Shown in pieces: positions 1 through 6,531 of a stretch of 8,625 nt of DNA; within the stretch, counting starts at the first letter, position 1; every line of letters starts with the position of its first letter. Both the position numbers and the translations under genes were made by a program. This stretch comes from Anaerolineae bacterium (GTDB lineage: Bacteria > Chloroflexota > Anaerolineae > JAFGEY01): contig JAFGJF010000378.1 of the NCBI GenBank assembly GCA_016929205.1, positions 1 to 8,625 of the forward strand. The letters run 5' to 3'. The notes beneath the pieces are model-generated. The model was given only the letters and a program-made list of their open reading frames with translations, had not been told where the DNA came from and made no database searches.

Positions 1-141
1 ATGGAGCGCCTCGTGCAGGCCAATCGCAGCGACGCTGCCCTGCGCCGCTCCGAGCACAAGCGCTGGCAGATGGGCGTGGTGCTCAAGGTGAGCGCCAAGT
101 CCTTTGGCAGCGGCCGGCTCATGCCGATTACGAGACGATAA
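1..141 (+). CDS. nadE: NAD+ synthetase, glutamine-dependent (C-terminal end only)
   Basis: Frame 1 is open from the first base to a TAA at 139-141, giving 46 residues. They resemble the extreme C-terminus of NadE: the stretch SEHKRWQMGVVLKVSAKSFG (residues 17-36), followed by SGRLMPITRR, matches the family's closing pattern 'neyKRrQ.P.g.rIs.raFG.gRrmPItnr'. NadE makes NAD+ from deamido-NAD+, ATP and an amide nitrogen in the cytoplasm. The bulk of the gene (ammonia-transfer and ATP-binding domains) lies left of the window, so the ATG at base 1 is almost certainly internal. Within the tail, the usual 'RRQ-P-P' appears as 'KRWQMGV', a modest departure. Identification rests on this short tail alone, so it is probable rather than certain. 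Confidence 0.72.
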   Translation: MERLVQANRSDAALRRSEHKRWQMGVVLKVSAKSFGSGRLMPITRR

Positions 142-200
142 CAGATCCCCGGCGTCTGCTTGGTCATTCGTCCCCTCACCGCGTTTCCGAATGATCTTCG

Positions 201-240
201 CCCATCTCCCGTTTTTGCCAATGACCCGCAACGGGATGGG
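201..240 (+). terminator. Hairpin downstream of nadE, possible terminator
   Basis: Bases 201-206 plus 209-213 pair with 230-240, forming an 11-bp stem with a 2-nt bulge (207-208) and a loop of about 16 nt. An alternative register pairs TCCCGTT (207-213) with AACGGGA (230-236). The hairpin lies 60 nt after the nadE stop. No T-run follows it, so it is not a classical intrinsic terminator. It could be a processing or Rho-linked 3' structure. Confidence 0.35.
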
Positions 241-277
241 ACACGACCTTTGACCCACACCCGTGACTTTATGGCTA

Positions 278-306
278 TTGCCTTACTTGACAGAATATAG
301 TATAAT
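278..306 (+). promoter_or_regulatory. Sigma-70-type promoter for the secreted-protein gene
   Basis: A perfect -10 hexamer TATAAT (301-306) sits exactly 17 bp after TTGCCT (278-283), which matches the -35 consensus at 4 of 6 positions. The surrounding DNA is A/T-rich compared with the flanking coding sequence. Transcription would start near 313, leaving a leader of about 200 nt that contains the whole inverted-repeat element before the ATG at 511. A consensus TTGACA at 287-292 lies only 8 bp from the -10 and cannot serve as its -35. Confidence 0.6.
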
Positions 307-323
307 GAAAATGTGTATATGCA

Positions 324-483
324 TATCCGAACGTAACTATTCAGTCGTATAGGATAAGAAACCAGGTTTTTGATATAGAACGCTACGTTTTGATTAACGA
401 CTGGATCGCCAAATAATGCAAATCTGCTTAAATATCCGTAAAAACCTGGTTTCTGACGCCTCCTAAATAGTTACACCCGGATA
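324..483. repeat. ~160-bp imperfect inverted repeat (MITE- or REP-like element)
   Basis: The outer arms are TATCCG (324-329) against CGGATA (478-483), then GTAACTATT (333-341) against AATAGTTAC (466-474). The three bases between these blocks differ. An inner 15-bp perfect pair follows: AGAAACCAGGTTTTT (357-371) against its reverse complement at 440-454. It continues as GATAT (372-376) against ATATC (432-436). The non-paired centre (377-431) is A/T-rich and has no ORF. A direct copy of ATATCCG also occurs at 323-329 and 432-438. No clear target-site duplication is visible. The element could be a degenerate miniature transposable element, a REP-type palindrome, or a leader RNA hairpin. The symmetry is directly seen; its nature is inferred. 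Confidence 0.7.
390..417 (+). promoter_or_regulatory. Weak second promoter candidate inside the inverted repeat
   Basis: TTGATT (390-395) and AATAAT (412-417) are separated by 16 bp, with 4/6 and 5/6 matches to consensus. It lies in the unpaired centre of the inverted repeat and points to the gene at 511. In A/T-rich DNA such matches arise by chance, so this is only a candidate. If it is active, the transcript would carry just the right arm of the repeat and could not form the long hairpin. Confidence 0.25.
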
Positions 484-510
484 AAATCATGGATTCAGGT
501 AGACGCGACG

Positions 511-1515
511 ATGAAGACAGTGCTTTGGAAAAAAAGAGTTAGAATTGCGACAGTGTGCCTGATCGTTGCACTGAGCAGTCTACCCACTTGGGCTCAAGAC
601 ACTGAAACAAGGTATTTTGAGGAAACCGGGTTCAACGTTTCGGGCAAGTTTCTCGAGTTTTACGATACAAACGGCGGGCTCGCGATCTTTGGTTATCCAA
701 TGACTCAAGCGTTCACCGAAAACGACTTGCAGGTACAATATTTTCAGCGGGTGCGTATGGAAAAGCACCTCGACAATCAAATACACATTGGTCTACTGGG
801 CGATCAGCTTGGTTACCGCCAGGCACCGATTCCCGAGGCAGAGATCCCACCTCCCAACCACCCTGATAAACACTATTTTTCAGAAACCGGTCACACGGTT
901 TCCTTTGCGTTTCTCAAGTTCTTTAATGAAAACGGCGGGCTGGACATTTTTGGCTATCCAATCAGTGAGTGGATTATCGAGGCTAACGGCCGCATCGTCC
1001 AGTACTTTCAACAGGGAAAAATGGAATGGTATCCCGAGAATCCGCCGGGACAACGCGTTCAACTAGGTATGCTGGGTACGATCTATGTTGAACAGTTTGT
1101 CGATCCCATTTACCGCACGCCAGACGACCCCCAAATTTTGCTCGGGGCAACGCCTATGCCGACGCCAACTCCAGCGTCCAACAACGAACCCGCGCCTCTA
1201 GAGATCAAAGAACTGGCCGTAACTGCCACACCGATGTACGCGATCATTGGTTTGAACGGAACCCAGACCCTGCACGTCTACGTACGCAACCAAGAAGGGC
1301 ACGGCGTATCCGGGGCATCGGTTGAGATACAGGTTCAATACACGGAAAATCGAAGGGAGAGCCTTACCCTTCCGCCAACCAACGCGAACGGGTACACGCT
1401 GATCGAGTTTCCAATCCAGGATGCGCCACCGGGGTACGTGGTCATCGTTAACCTGTCAGTGCGCTACGGGGATATTCAAGCAGACACCACGACGGCTTTT
1501 CTGCCGTGGTGGTGA
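511..1515 (+). CDS. Secreted repeat protein with C-terminal Ig-like domain, function unknown
   Basis: This 334-residue protein is predicted to be exported. A basic N-terminus (K2, K7-R11), a hydrophobic core (12-24) and a likely signal-peptidase cut after A28 (PTWA|QD) form a signal peptide. Two copies of one repeat follow, at about 34-103 and 121-192, offset by 87 residues. Each has an aromatic opening (RYF/HYF), ETG, an 'FL.F' helix, GGL.IFGYP, VQYFQ and a closing LG.LG. The GYP core recalls LGFP-type wall-associated repeats. A Pro/Thr linker (about 202-230) leads to a C-terminal beta-rich domain (about 231-331) resembling a bacterial Ig-like (Big-1) domain. No catalytic motif is visible, so a surface-binding or adhesive role is likely but unproven. 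The ATG follows only a weak AGGT (497-500). The gene has its own promoter and converges on the minus-strand operon. Confidence 0.85.
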   Translation: MKTVLWKKRVRIATVCLIVALSSLPTWAQDTETRYFEETGFNVSGKFLEFYDTNGGLAIFGYPMTQAFTENDLQVQYFQRVRMEKHLDNQIHIGLLGDQLGYRQAPIPEAEIPPPNHPDKHYFSETGHTVSFAFLKFFNENGGLDIFGYPISEWIIEANGRIVQYFQQGKMEWYPENPPGQRVQLGMLGTIYVEQFVDPIYRTPDDPQILLGATPMPTPTPASNNEPAPLEIKELAVTATPMYAIIGLNGTQTLHVYVRNQEGHGVSGASVEIQVQYTENRRESLTLPPTNANGYTLIEFPIQDAPPGYVVIVNLSVRYGDIQADTTTAFLPWW

Positions 1516-1528
1516 CAGAAGAGAAATC

Positions 1529-1558
1529 GCACGCCAAGCTGCTCTGGCTCGGGCGTGC
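1529..1558. terminator. Hairpin between convergent genes, possible bidirectional terminator
   Basis: GCACGCC (1529-1535) pairs with GGCGTGC (1552-1558), and AGC/GCT can pair inside the 16-nt loop. It sits 14 nt after the stop of the secreted-protein gene and 45 nt beyond the stop of the convergent small membrane gene. On the minus strand the stem is followed by a T-rich stretch (GATTTCTCTTCTG), so it fits termination in that direction better. On the plus strand there is no T-run. Confidence 0.45.
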
Positions 1559-1602
1559 CAAACCACCTTTGTCTGATGGCTGCAAACCAGTCTAGCCCGC
1601 CA

Positions 1603-1794
1603 TCACTCCCAGCCAATAATCCACACACATAGACCCGCCAACAAAATAGTGGCGATGATGAGGGCGATCATCTGCCCGGCCAACAGGCCTACGTCTTTGG
1701 CTGCCCACACGAGCATAATCACCATACCCAATGCAAGCACAAACCAACTGGATAGCTTGGGGTGTTTGTTAATAAAATCTACAAGTGCCGTCAT
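1603..1794 (-). CDS. Small two-helix membrane protein, function unknown
   Basis: This encodes 63 residues starting MTALVDFINKHPKLSSW. It has a short amphipathic N-terminus and two hydrophobic helices, about 17-31 (WFVLALGMVIMLVWA) and about 36-60 (LLAGQMIALIIATI onward), split by a charged KD turn. It ends IIGWE. I chose the ATG at 1794 because GAGGG (1803-1807) lies 8 nt upstream of it. A TTG at 1809 would add five residues but has no Shine-Dalgarno sequence. The gene begins 24 nt after the GNAT stop and is probably the last gene of the operon, ahead of the hairpin at 1529-1558. The good ribosome site, clean membrane topology and operon position argue that it is real. I do not recognise the family. 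Confidence 0.7.
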   Translation of the reverse strand: MTALVDFINKHPKLSSWFVLALGMVIMLVWAAKDVGLLAGQMIALIIATILLAGLCVWIIGWE

Positions 1795-1818
1795 TACCTT
1801 ATCCCTCAATTCAACATG

Positions 1819-2916
1819 TTATAATGGGCGCATCACGCGCTTTTCCAACAATTTTTTGACCATCATGAACCGGTTCCCGGTCATAAACTCTTGCGCGACC
1901 TGCCGCCAGACCGAAAAGAGGCTGTCGAGTTCCTGGCGTTCATAATGATGCGAGAGAAAAAACTGGACCGCTTCTTTTGATATCTGCTTTTCGAGAAAGA
2001 CAATGGCAACCTCGCATGACAGAGCACGCGCCTCTTCTTCTACCGTTTCCAGCAGCGGCTCGCCAACCTGGGGATAGTATTGCGGTGGATACACGTAAAA
2101 GTCGTCAATGCACATCACCAGGTTCTCTGCTCGCCAGCCGGTGACGCCGCCTCCCCTGCGCGACATCGCCAGCCAATACCCTTTGTCAAAGAGCATTTCG
2201 AGCACCTCTTCCTCTGTTGGGGATGGGCGCCAACGGATTGTTCCCCGCATGATGGCTGCCAACGTTTTGATGTCCTGGCGTTTGGCACGGCGGACGGTCA
2301 CGGCCCCCACTACCGGATCGACGCCAACCTGTGCTGCAACCGGGGCAGACACAGCGACGGCAGGTTCTGGTACTTGAACCTTTTCGGCAACCGGCGTCTC
2401 AGCAGCTTGCTCCTCTTCCGGCTGAATGAACAGTTCCATCAGCATTTCATCGTCGTACTTGTTCTTGATTTTGATCTGCCGTTCGAGCATCATCTTGGCA
2501 ACAAAGCCCATCTTGCGGTAGAATGTCTGCGCCGCCGGATTGCCAAACCGGACATAGATGATGATCTTTTCGTACTTGAGCTCGCGCGCAAAACTCAACG
2601 TTGCCGCCATCAATTTGCGGCCAATGCCCTCCCGGCGAAAATCGCGCTGCACAAATGTGCCCATCGTCGCAACGTGATCCATCGCCTGGGTATACGTGGC
2701 AAAGGGATCGATGGTCTGCACACCGACAATGGTGCCATCTGCTTCAGCGATAAACATTGCGCTGCGCGGTCCCAGGTGTTGAATAAATGCCTTCTCTTGC
2801 TCAACGGTGAATTCCGGATAAAGCGCGGTCAAGCCCTCTTCACGAATGACCGAATTGATAACCTCGACAACACCTTGTGCATCGTTTACCGTGCCTCGTC
2901 GAATTGTTACATCCAT
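1819..2916 (-). CDS. Tandem GNAT-family N-acetyltransferase, second domain degenerate
   Basis: This 365-residue protein is predicted to transfer an acyl group from acyl-CoA to an unknown amine. The N-terminal domain (3-165) is a full GNAT fold. It opens with VTIRRGTVNDAQGV and carries the acetyl-CoA pyrophosphate loop RREGIG (94-99) and the late motif NPAAQTFYRKMGF (126-138). A linker rich in Ala, Pro, Val and Glu (166-203) leads to a second domain (206-360) that again opens VTVRRAKRQDIKTL. In that domain the loop is reduced to PQYYPQVGEPLL, without the Q/R-x-x-G-x-G/A signature. The C-terminal half may therefore bind substrate or be regulatory rather than catalytic. Start: ATG at 2916 with AAGGGGG (2922-2928) 5 nt upstream. 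It lies 15 nt after coaE. CoA supply and acetyl-CoA use are thus adjacent, though this may be coincidence. Confidence 0.85.
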   Translation of the reverse strand: MDVTIRRGTVNDAQGVVEVINSVIREEGLTALYPEFTVEQEKAFIQHLGPRSAMFIAEADGTIVGVQTIDPFATYTQAMDHVATMGTFVQRDFRREGIGRKLMAATLSFARELKYEKIIIYVRFGNPAAQTFYRKMGFVAKMMLERQIKIKNKYDDEMLMELFIQPEEEQAAETPVAEKVQVPEPAVAVSAPVAAQVGVDPVVGAVTVRRAKRQDIKTLAAIMRGTIRWRPSPTEEEVLEMLFDKGYWLAMSRRGGGVTGWRAENLVMCIDDFYVYPPQYYPQVGEPLLETVEEEARALSCEVAIVFLEKQISKEAVQFFLSHHYERQELDSLFSVWRQVAQEFMTGNRFMMVKKLLEKRVMRPL

Positions 2917-2931
2917 CCTATCCCCCTTTCG

Positions 2932-3597
2932 TCACTGAATGGCGAGTATTGGGTTCTGTATGATCAGCCATGCATCTCTAACCTGGCAGGCCAACGCGCG
3001 TTGGCCCCGGTCATTTTTGATGACGACATCGGCTCGTTTCACCTTGTCCTCCTGCGGAGGTTGAGCATCGATGCGCAAAATGGCATCGGCACGCGTCAGC
3101 CCGCGGTATTCAACCAGACGCTGAATCTGTACCTCACGAGGCGCAGTAACAACCCAAAGCGCGTCGCACAATTCAGCAACCATGCCGCTTTCAACCAACT
3201 TGATGGCTTCGACGACGACGACACCTGCCGTGGCAGTCGAGATCAACTTTTTTGTGCGGGCAATCACATCGGGATGAACAATCGCTTCCAATTGCCGCAG
3301 CGCCCCGGCATCAGCAAAAACAATCGCCCCCAGCTTTTTACGATCGATCTCGCCGTCTGTCCCTAAAATATCGCGGCCAAAGTGGGCGACGATATCGTGC
3401 CATGCAGGTTCGCCCTGTGCCATTGCCTGGTGAGCCAGTGTATCCGCGTCGATGTGTTGTGCACCCAGGCTGACCAGGATGTTGCCTACACTGCTCTTGC
3501 CGGTTGCAATGTTGCCCGTCAAGCCAATGACATACACCTGTTGGCGATCAATGACCGGTTTCTTCCGGTCGTCAACCTGCTCCATCTGGCTGCGCAT
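2932..3597 (-). CDS. coaE: Dephospho-CoA kinase
   Basis: CoaE catalyses the last step of coenzyme A synthesis: ATP-dependent phosphorylation of the 3'-OH of dephospho-CoA in the cytoplasm. Counting from the chosen start (221 residues), the P-loop GLTGNIATGKS is at 25-35, DAD at 50-52, HP at 108-109 and EAIKL at 130-134. The lid-region QRLVEYR is at 159-165, followed by AQ (178-179), AD (189-190) and N195. Length and motif order fit the family. I place the start at the ATG at 3597, because GGAG (3604-3607) lies 6 nt upstream. A TTG at 3609 would add four residues. About 20 polar residues precede the first strand, slightly more than usual. The gene overlaps the 3' end of the ABC-F gene by 26 nt, suggesting translational coupling. 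The GNAT gene follows after 15 nt. Confidence 0.95.
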   Translation of the reverse strand: MRSQMEQVDDRKKPVIDRQQVYVIGLTGNIATGKSSVGNILVSLGAQHIDADTLAHQAMAQGEPAWHDIVAHFGRDILGTDGEIDRKKLGAIVFADAGALRQLEAIVHPDVIARTKKLISTATAGVVVVEAIKLVESGMVAELCDALWVVTAPREVQIQRLVEYRGLTRADAILRIDAQPPQEDKVKRADVVIKNDRGQRALACQVRDAWLIIQNPILAIQ

Positions 3598-5473
3598 TGG
3601 CTTCTCCAAACGCCACCCATTCGGCCATCAGTTGTTCGAGTTCCACCTGGACATGTTCGTATTCTACCCCAAGAACGCGTACTTTGTCAAGCTGTTGCTC
3701 CGCACTGGCCCGGACCAGCGCCTGTCCAAGGCTGTCGAGCTGCTGCTCCAGGCCGGCAATTTCTGCCTCCACCTCGTCGATCGTGCGCTGCTGCGTCCCT
3801 GTATTGCTTTTGAGCGCTCGTTCTCGTTTTTGGCGCTGCAGCCGTGCTTCTTCTTCTTGCCGGATGCGTTCTCGCTCGGCGTTTTGCTCTCGCGCACGCA
3901 ACTTGAGATACTCTTGATAATCACCCTCGTAGATACACAACTGCCCATCTTGGACAACCCATACCTGCGTCGCCAGCCGATCGATCAGATAGCGGTCGTG
4001 CGACACGATCAAGATGGTGCCAATAAACTCTTTAAACACCGCTTCCAGGATCTCTTGAGAGGGGATGTCGAGCTGGTTAGTCGGCTCGTCGAGAACCAGA
4101 AAATTGGTGCCAGCCAGGGTCAGCTTGGCCAAGATCACCCGGCAGCGCTCTCCTCCGCTGAGATCGCCGATCTGTTTAAACACGTCATCCTCGATAAACA
4201 GAAAACGAGCCAGAAAATCGCGCATCTGCCCGAGCGGCAGTTCTTTGATTTGTTCTACTTCTTGCACGATCGTGTTTGTGTTGTTCAATTCCTCTTGCGT
4301 TTGCGACATATAGCCGATCTGCAGGCTGGCACCTAATTGCGCCCAGCCCTGTATTGGTTCGATGTGGCCGAGTATCGTTTTCAGGAACGTCGTTTTGCCC
4401 GAACCATTGGGGCCAATCAAGGCAACACGATGCAAACGGCGCAGTTCCAGATCCGGCACCGTCACCAGCGGCCGGTCATAGCCGATAACCAGGTCATTTG
4501 TACGCAAGATGAGATCGCCACTGCGCTGGTCGCTGCCCAGGTCCACCTTGATCGTTTTTTCCAGACTCGGGCGGGCCAGACGTTCCAGGCGGGCCAGGCG
4601 TTTCTGACGCCCCTGCGCCTGCGCCGTGCGCTGACCGGCCATATACCGGCGGATGTACGACGCTTCTTTGGCAATGAACTTTTGCTGCAGCTCCCACGCT
4701 TTCATCTGGTGGGCAATGCGTTCCTCGCGCTGCCGGACATAGTGGCTGTAATTTCCATGATAGATCTCGACCGTACCAAATCGCAGATCCCAGATCTTGG
4801 TGGCGATATGATCCATAAAATAGCGATCGTGCGAAACGACGAGCACGGTTCCCTTCCACGTTTGCAGATATTGTTCCAGCCATTCGATCGCCTGCAGATC
4901 GAGGTGGTTGGTTGGCTCATCGAGGATGAGGATGTGAGGCTCTTCCAGCAACAACCGGGCCAGCACGACCCGCGTGCGCTGCCCGCCGCTGAGTTGATCC
5001 ATTGGGCGGCGGCGGTGTTCGTCATCGATCCCCAGCCCGCTTAACACGGTATCGACGGTCACAGGATACTCGTAGCCGCCCGCATGCTCGAACGCTTGCA
5101 GCAGCTTGCCGTACTTTTCCATCGCTTCCTGGCCCTGTTCGGGATCGGCGAGCAAAGACTCGAGATAACGCAGCCGGCCTTGCATCTCTTGCAGATCGTC
5201 AAAGACGCCGAGACAGATTTCGAGCGGCGTCTCCATTCCTTCAACCATGACATTCTGTGCCAGGTAGCCAATGCGGATGTGCTTCATCTTGGATACGGAA
5301 CCGGCGCTCGGTTGGTCCAATCCCATCAAGAGGCGCAACAAGGTCGTTTTACCTTCGCCGTTCGATCCGACCAGGGCGATCTTGTCTCCGTGCGCGATGC
5401 TGACGTTCACATCCCAAAACAGGTCTTGGACGCCAAATGATTTTGCTAGATTGGTCGCAGTCAAAATAGACAT
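3572..5473 (-). CDS. ABC-F family ATPase (ribosome-associated, Uup/EttA-like)
   Basis: This soluble 633-residue protein has two ABC ATPase domains and no membrane segment, the ABC-F plan. Family members act on the ribosome, as translation factors or antibiotic-resistance proteins. Numbering from MSILTATNLAKSFG: first Walker A GSNGEGKT 36-43, signature LSGGQ 161-165, Walker B DEPTNHLD 185-192. The basic inter-domain linker spans about 240-320. The second Walker A GPNGSGKT is at 354-361, signature LSGGE 438-442 and Walker B DEPTNQLD 462-469. A charged C-terminal coiled coil runs about 527-622, as in Uup-type members. I chose the ATG at 5473 because ABC-F proteins usually begin this way. A TTG at 5503 overlaps the upstream stop (TTGA) and would add ten residues. 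Neither start has a good Shine-Dalgarno sequence. Which ABC-F subfamily it belongs to cannot be decided by eye. Confidence 0.95.
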   Translation of the reverse strand: MSILTATNLAKSFGVQDLFWDVNVSIAHGDKIALVGSNGEGKTTLLRLLMGLDQPSAGSVSKMKHIRIGYLAQNVMVEGMETPLEICLGVFDDLQEMQGRLRYLESLLADPEQGQEAMEKYGKLLQAFEHAGGYEYPVTVDTVLSGLGIDDEHRRRPMDQLSGGQRTRVVLARLLLEEPHILILDEPTNHLDLQAIEWLEQYLQTWKGTVLVVSHDRYFMDHIATKIWDLRFGTVEIYHGNYSHYVRQREERIAHQMKAWELQQKFIAKEASYIRRYMAGQRTAQAQGRQKRLARLERLARPSLEKTIKVDLGSDQRSGDLILRTNDLVIGYDRPLVTVPDLELRRLHRVALIGPNGSGKTTFLKTILGHIEPIQGWAQLGASLQIGYMSQTQEELNNTNTIVQEVEQIKELPLGQMRDFLARFLFIEDDVFKQIGDLSGGERCRVILAKLTLAGTNFLVLDEPTNQLDIPSQEILEAVFKEFIGTILIVSHDRYLIDRLATQVWVVQDGQLCIYEGDYQEYLKLRAREQNAERERIRQEEEARLQRQKRERALKSNTGTQQRTIDEVEAEIAGLEQQLDSLGQALVRASAEQQLDKVRVLGVEYEHVQVELEQLMAEWVAFGEANAQPDGAG

Positions 5474-5499
5474 ATCAAAACACTTGTGACTCGGATAGA

Positions 5500-6531
5500 T
5501 CAAGTAGAGCGACGGCTGAGCGCCGTCAACAACCCAAATACCAGAAGGCCCAAAACGCCGAGCGCGATCAGCTTATAAATGCGCGAAGAAACCAGCAGTG
5601 CCAACACGCCAAACAACGCACAGAACCCCCAGTAAAGCAGTACCACGCTCCGCTGAGACATACCGAGATCGAACAGGCGAAAATGCAAATGCCCCCGGTC
5701 ACCGGCGTTCATCGAACGGCCATGCCGCCAGCGATTAAAAATCTGCCAGGCCACGTCGACGATGGGAATGCCCATCACCAGCAGAACCGTTGCCACCCTG
5801 GCGCCACCCACCAGCGACAGCGTGCCGATGATGTACCCGAGCGTGATCGCGCCGCTCCCCATAAAGATTCGAGCCGGGCTGAAATTAAACGGCAAAAATC
5901 CCAACAACGTGCCCAGCAGCGCCAACGGCAGCACGGCCGGACTGTATTGCCCAACACGTACCATATGAATGAATAACACAACGGCGACAATAATCCCCAC
6001 ACCGGTACACAGTCCATCCAGGCCATCCAAAAAGTTGACGGTGTTCATCATCCCCATCAACCACAAGAACGTCAATCCCCACACGAGCGGCCATGGAAAC
6101 TCGAAAATCTGATTGGTAAAGGGGTTCATGATATGTTTGATAAACACCAGCCCGGCGATGGCAACCATCGTCACAACGATCTGAGCGGCGTACTGCAGCC
6201 TGGGATTCAAATCAAACCGGTCATCAAACCAGCCCCAGACGGCAATAGCCACCGTCCCGGCGATGACAGCCGTAAAGCGGGTCAATTCTTTTTCGTCGAT
6301 GCCTTCCGGCGGAGGCGGCAGCCGGTTTCGAACAGCCAGCGAGACCAGCGCCCCGCCTACAAAGGCCCCGGCGACGACAATGCCGCCAAGCTTGGGCACG
6401 TCTCCCTTGTGTTGGCGCCGCCCGCCCGGCCTGGCAACGATGCCCAAGCGCTTGCTCAACCAGATGCTGAACGGCGCCAGGGCAAGAGCCAGGCTAAAAG
6501 AAACGGCAAAAACCACACCATAGGCCAACAT
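5500..6531 (-). CDS. WecA/MraY-type polyprenyl-phosphate sugar-1-phosphate transferase, atypical active site
   Basis: This is an integral membrane protein with about ten hydrophobic segments. The family transfers a sugar-1-phosphate (often GlcNAc-1-P) from a UDP-sugar to a polyprenyl phosphate, the first membrane step of wall or surface glycan synthesis. Numbered from the ATG at 6531 (343 residues), the N-terminus has RPGGRRQHKGDVPKLGG (34-50). The Mg-binding DD pair is at 103-104 in FDDRFDL, and NFLDGLDGL is at 166-174. FNFSPARIFMGSGAITLGY (215-233) stands where the family usually has FMGDSGSLxLG, so the third active-site Asp is absent and the loop is one residue short. The cytoplasmic DRGHLHFRL (278-286) replaces the usual HLHHRL. 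The ATG overlaps the kinase stop (TGATG) and the N-terminus fits homologues. A GTG at 6552 would add seven residues. Role in this cell: surface glycan initiation, inferred. Confidence 0.85.
   Translation of the reverse strand: MLAYGVVFAVSFSLALALAPFSIWLSKRLGIVARPGGRRQHKGDVPKLGGIVVAGAFVGGALVSLAVRNRLPPPPEGIDEKELTRFTAVIAGTVAIAVWGWFDDRFDLNPRLQYAAQIVVTMVAIAGLVFIKHIMNPFTNQIFEFPWPLVWGLTFLWLMGMMNTVNFLDGLDGLCTGVGIIVAVVLFIHMVRVGQYSPAVLPLALLGTLLGFLPFNFSPARIFMGSGAITLGYIIGTLSLVGGARVATVLLVMGIPIVDVAWQIFNRWRHGRSMNAGDRGHLHFRLFDLGMSQRSVVLLYWGFCALFGVLALLVSSRIYKLIALGVLGLLVFGLLTALSRRST

Noticed and set aside
1..3. The ATG at base 1 as a true gene start
   Set aside because: The following residues match only the C-terminal tail of NAD+ synthetase, so the codon is internal to a gene that begins before the window.
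287..306. TTGACA (287-292) paired with TATAAT (301-306) as a promoter
   Set aside because: The spacing is 8 bp, far below the 16-18 bp needed. The TTGCCT at 278-283 gives a proper 17-bp spacer.
2080..3366. A 428-codon open frame on the plus strand, antisense to the GNAT and coaE genes
   Set aside because: The opposite strand carries two proteins with clear family motifs. The plus-strand translation is rich in His, Arg, Cys and Pro with no domain, as expected of an antisense shadow in GC-rich coding DNA.
3452..5044. Two long plus-strand open frames (3452-4336 and 4337-5044) opposite the ABC-F gene
   Set aside because: They mirror the well-supported ABC-F gene. They have no recognisable motif and no ribosome site that I could see.
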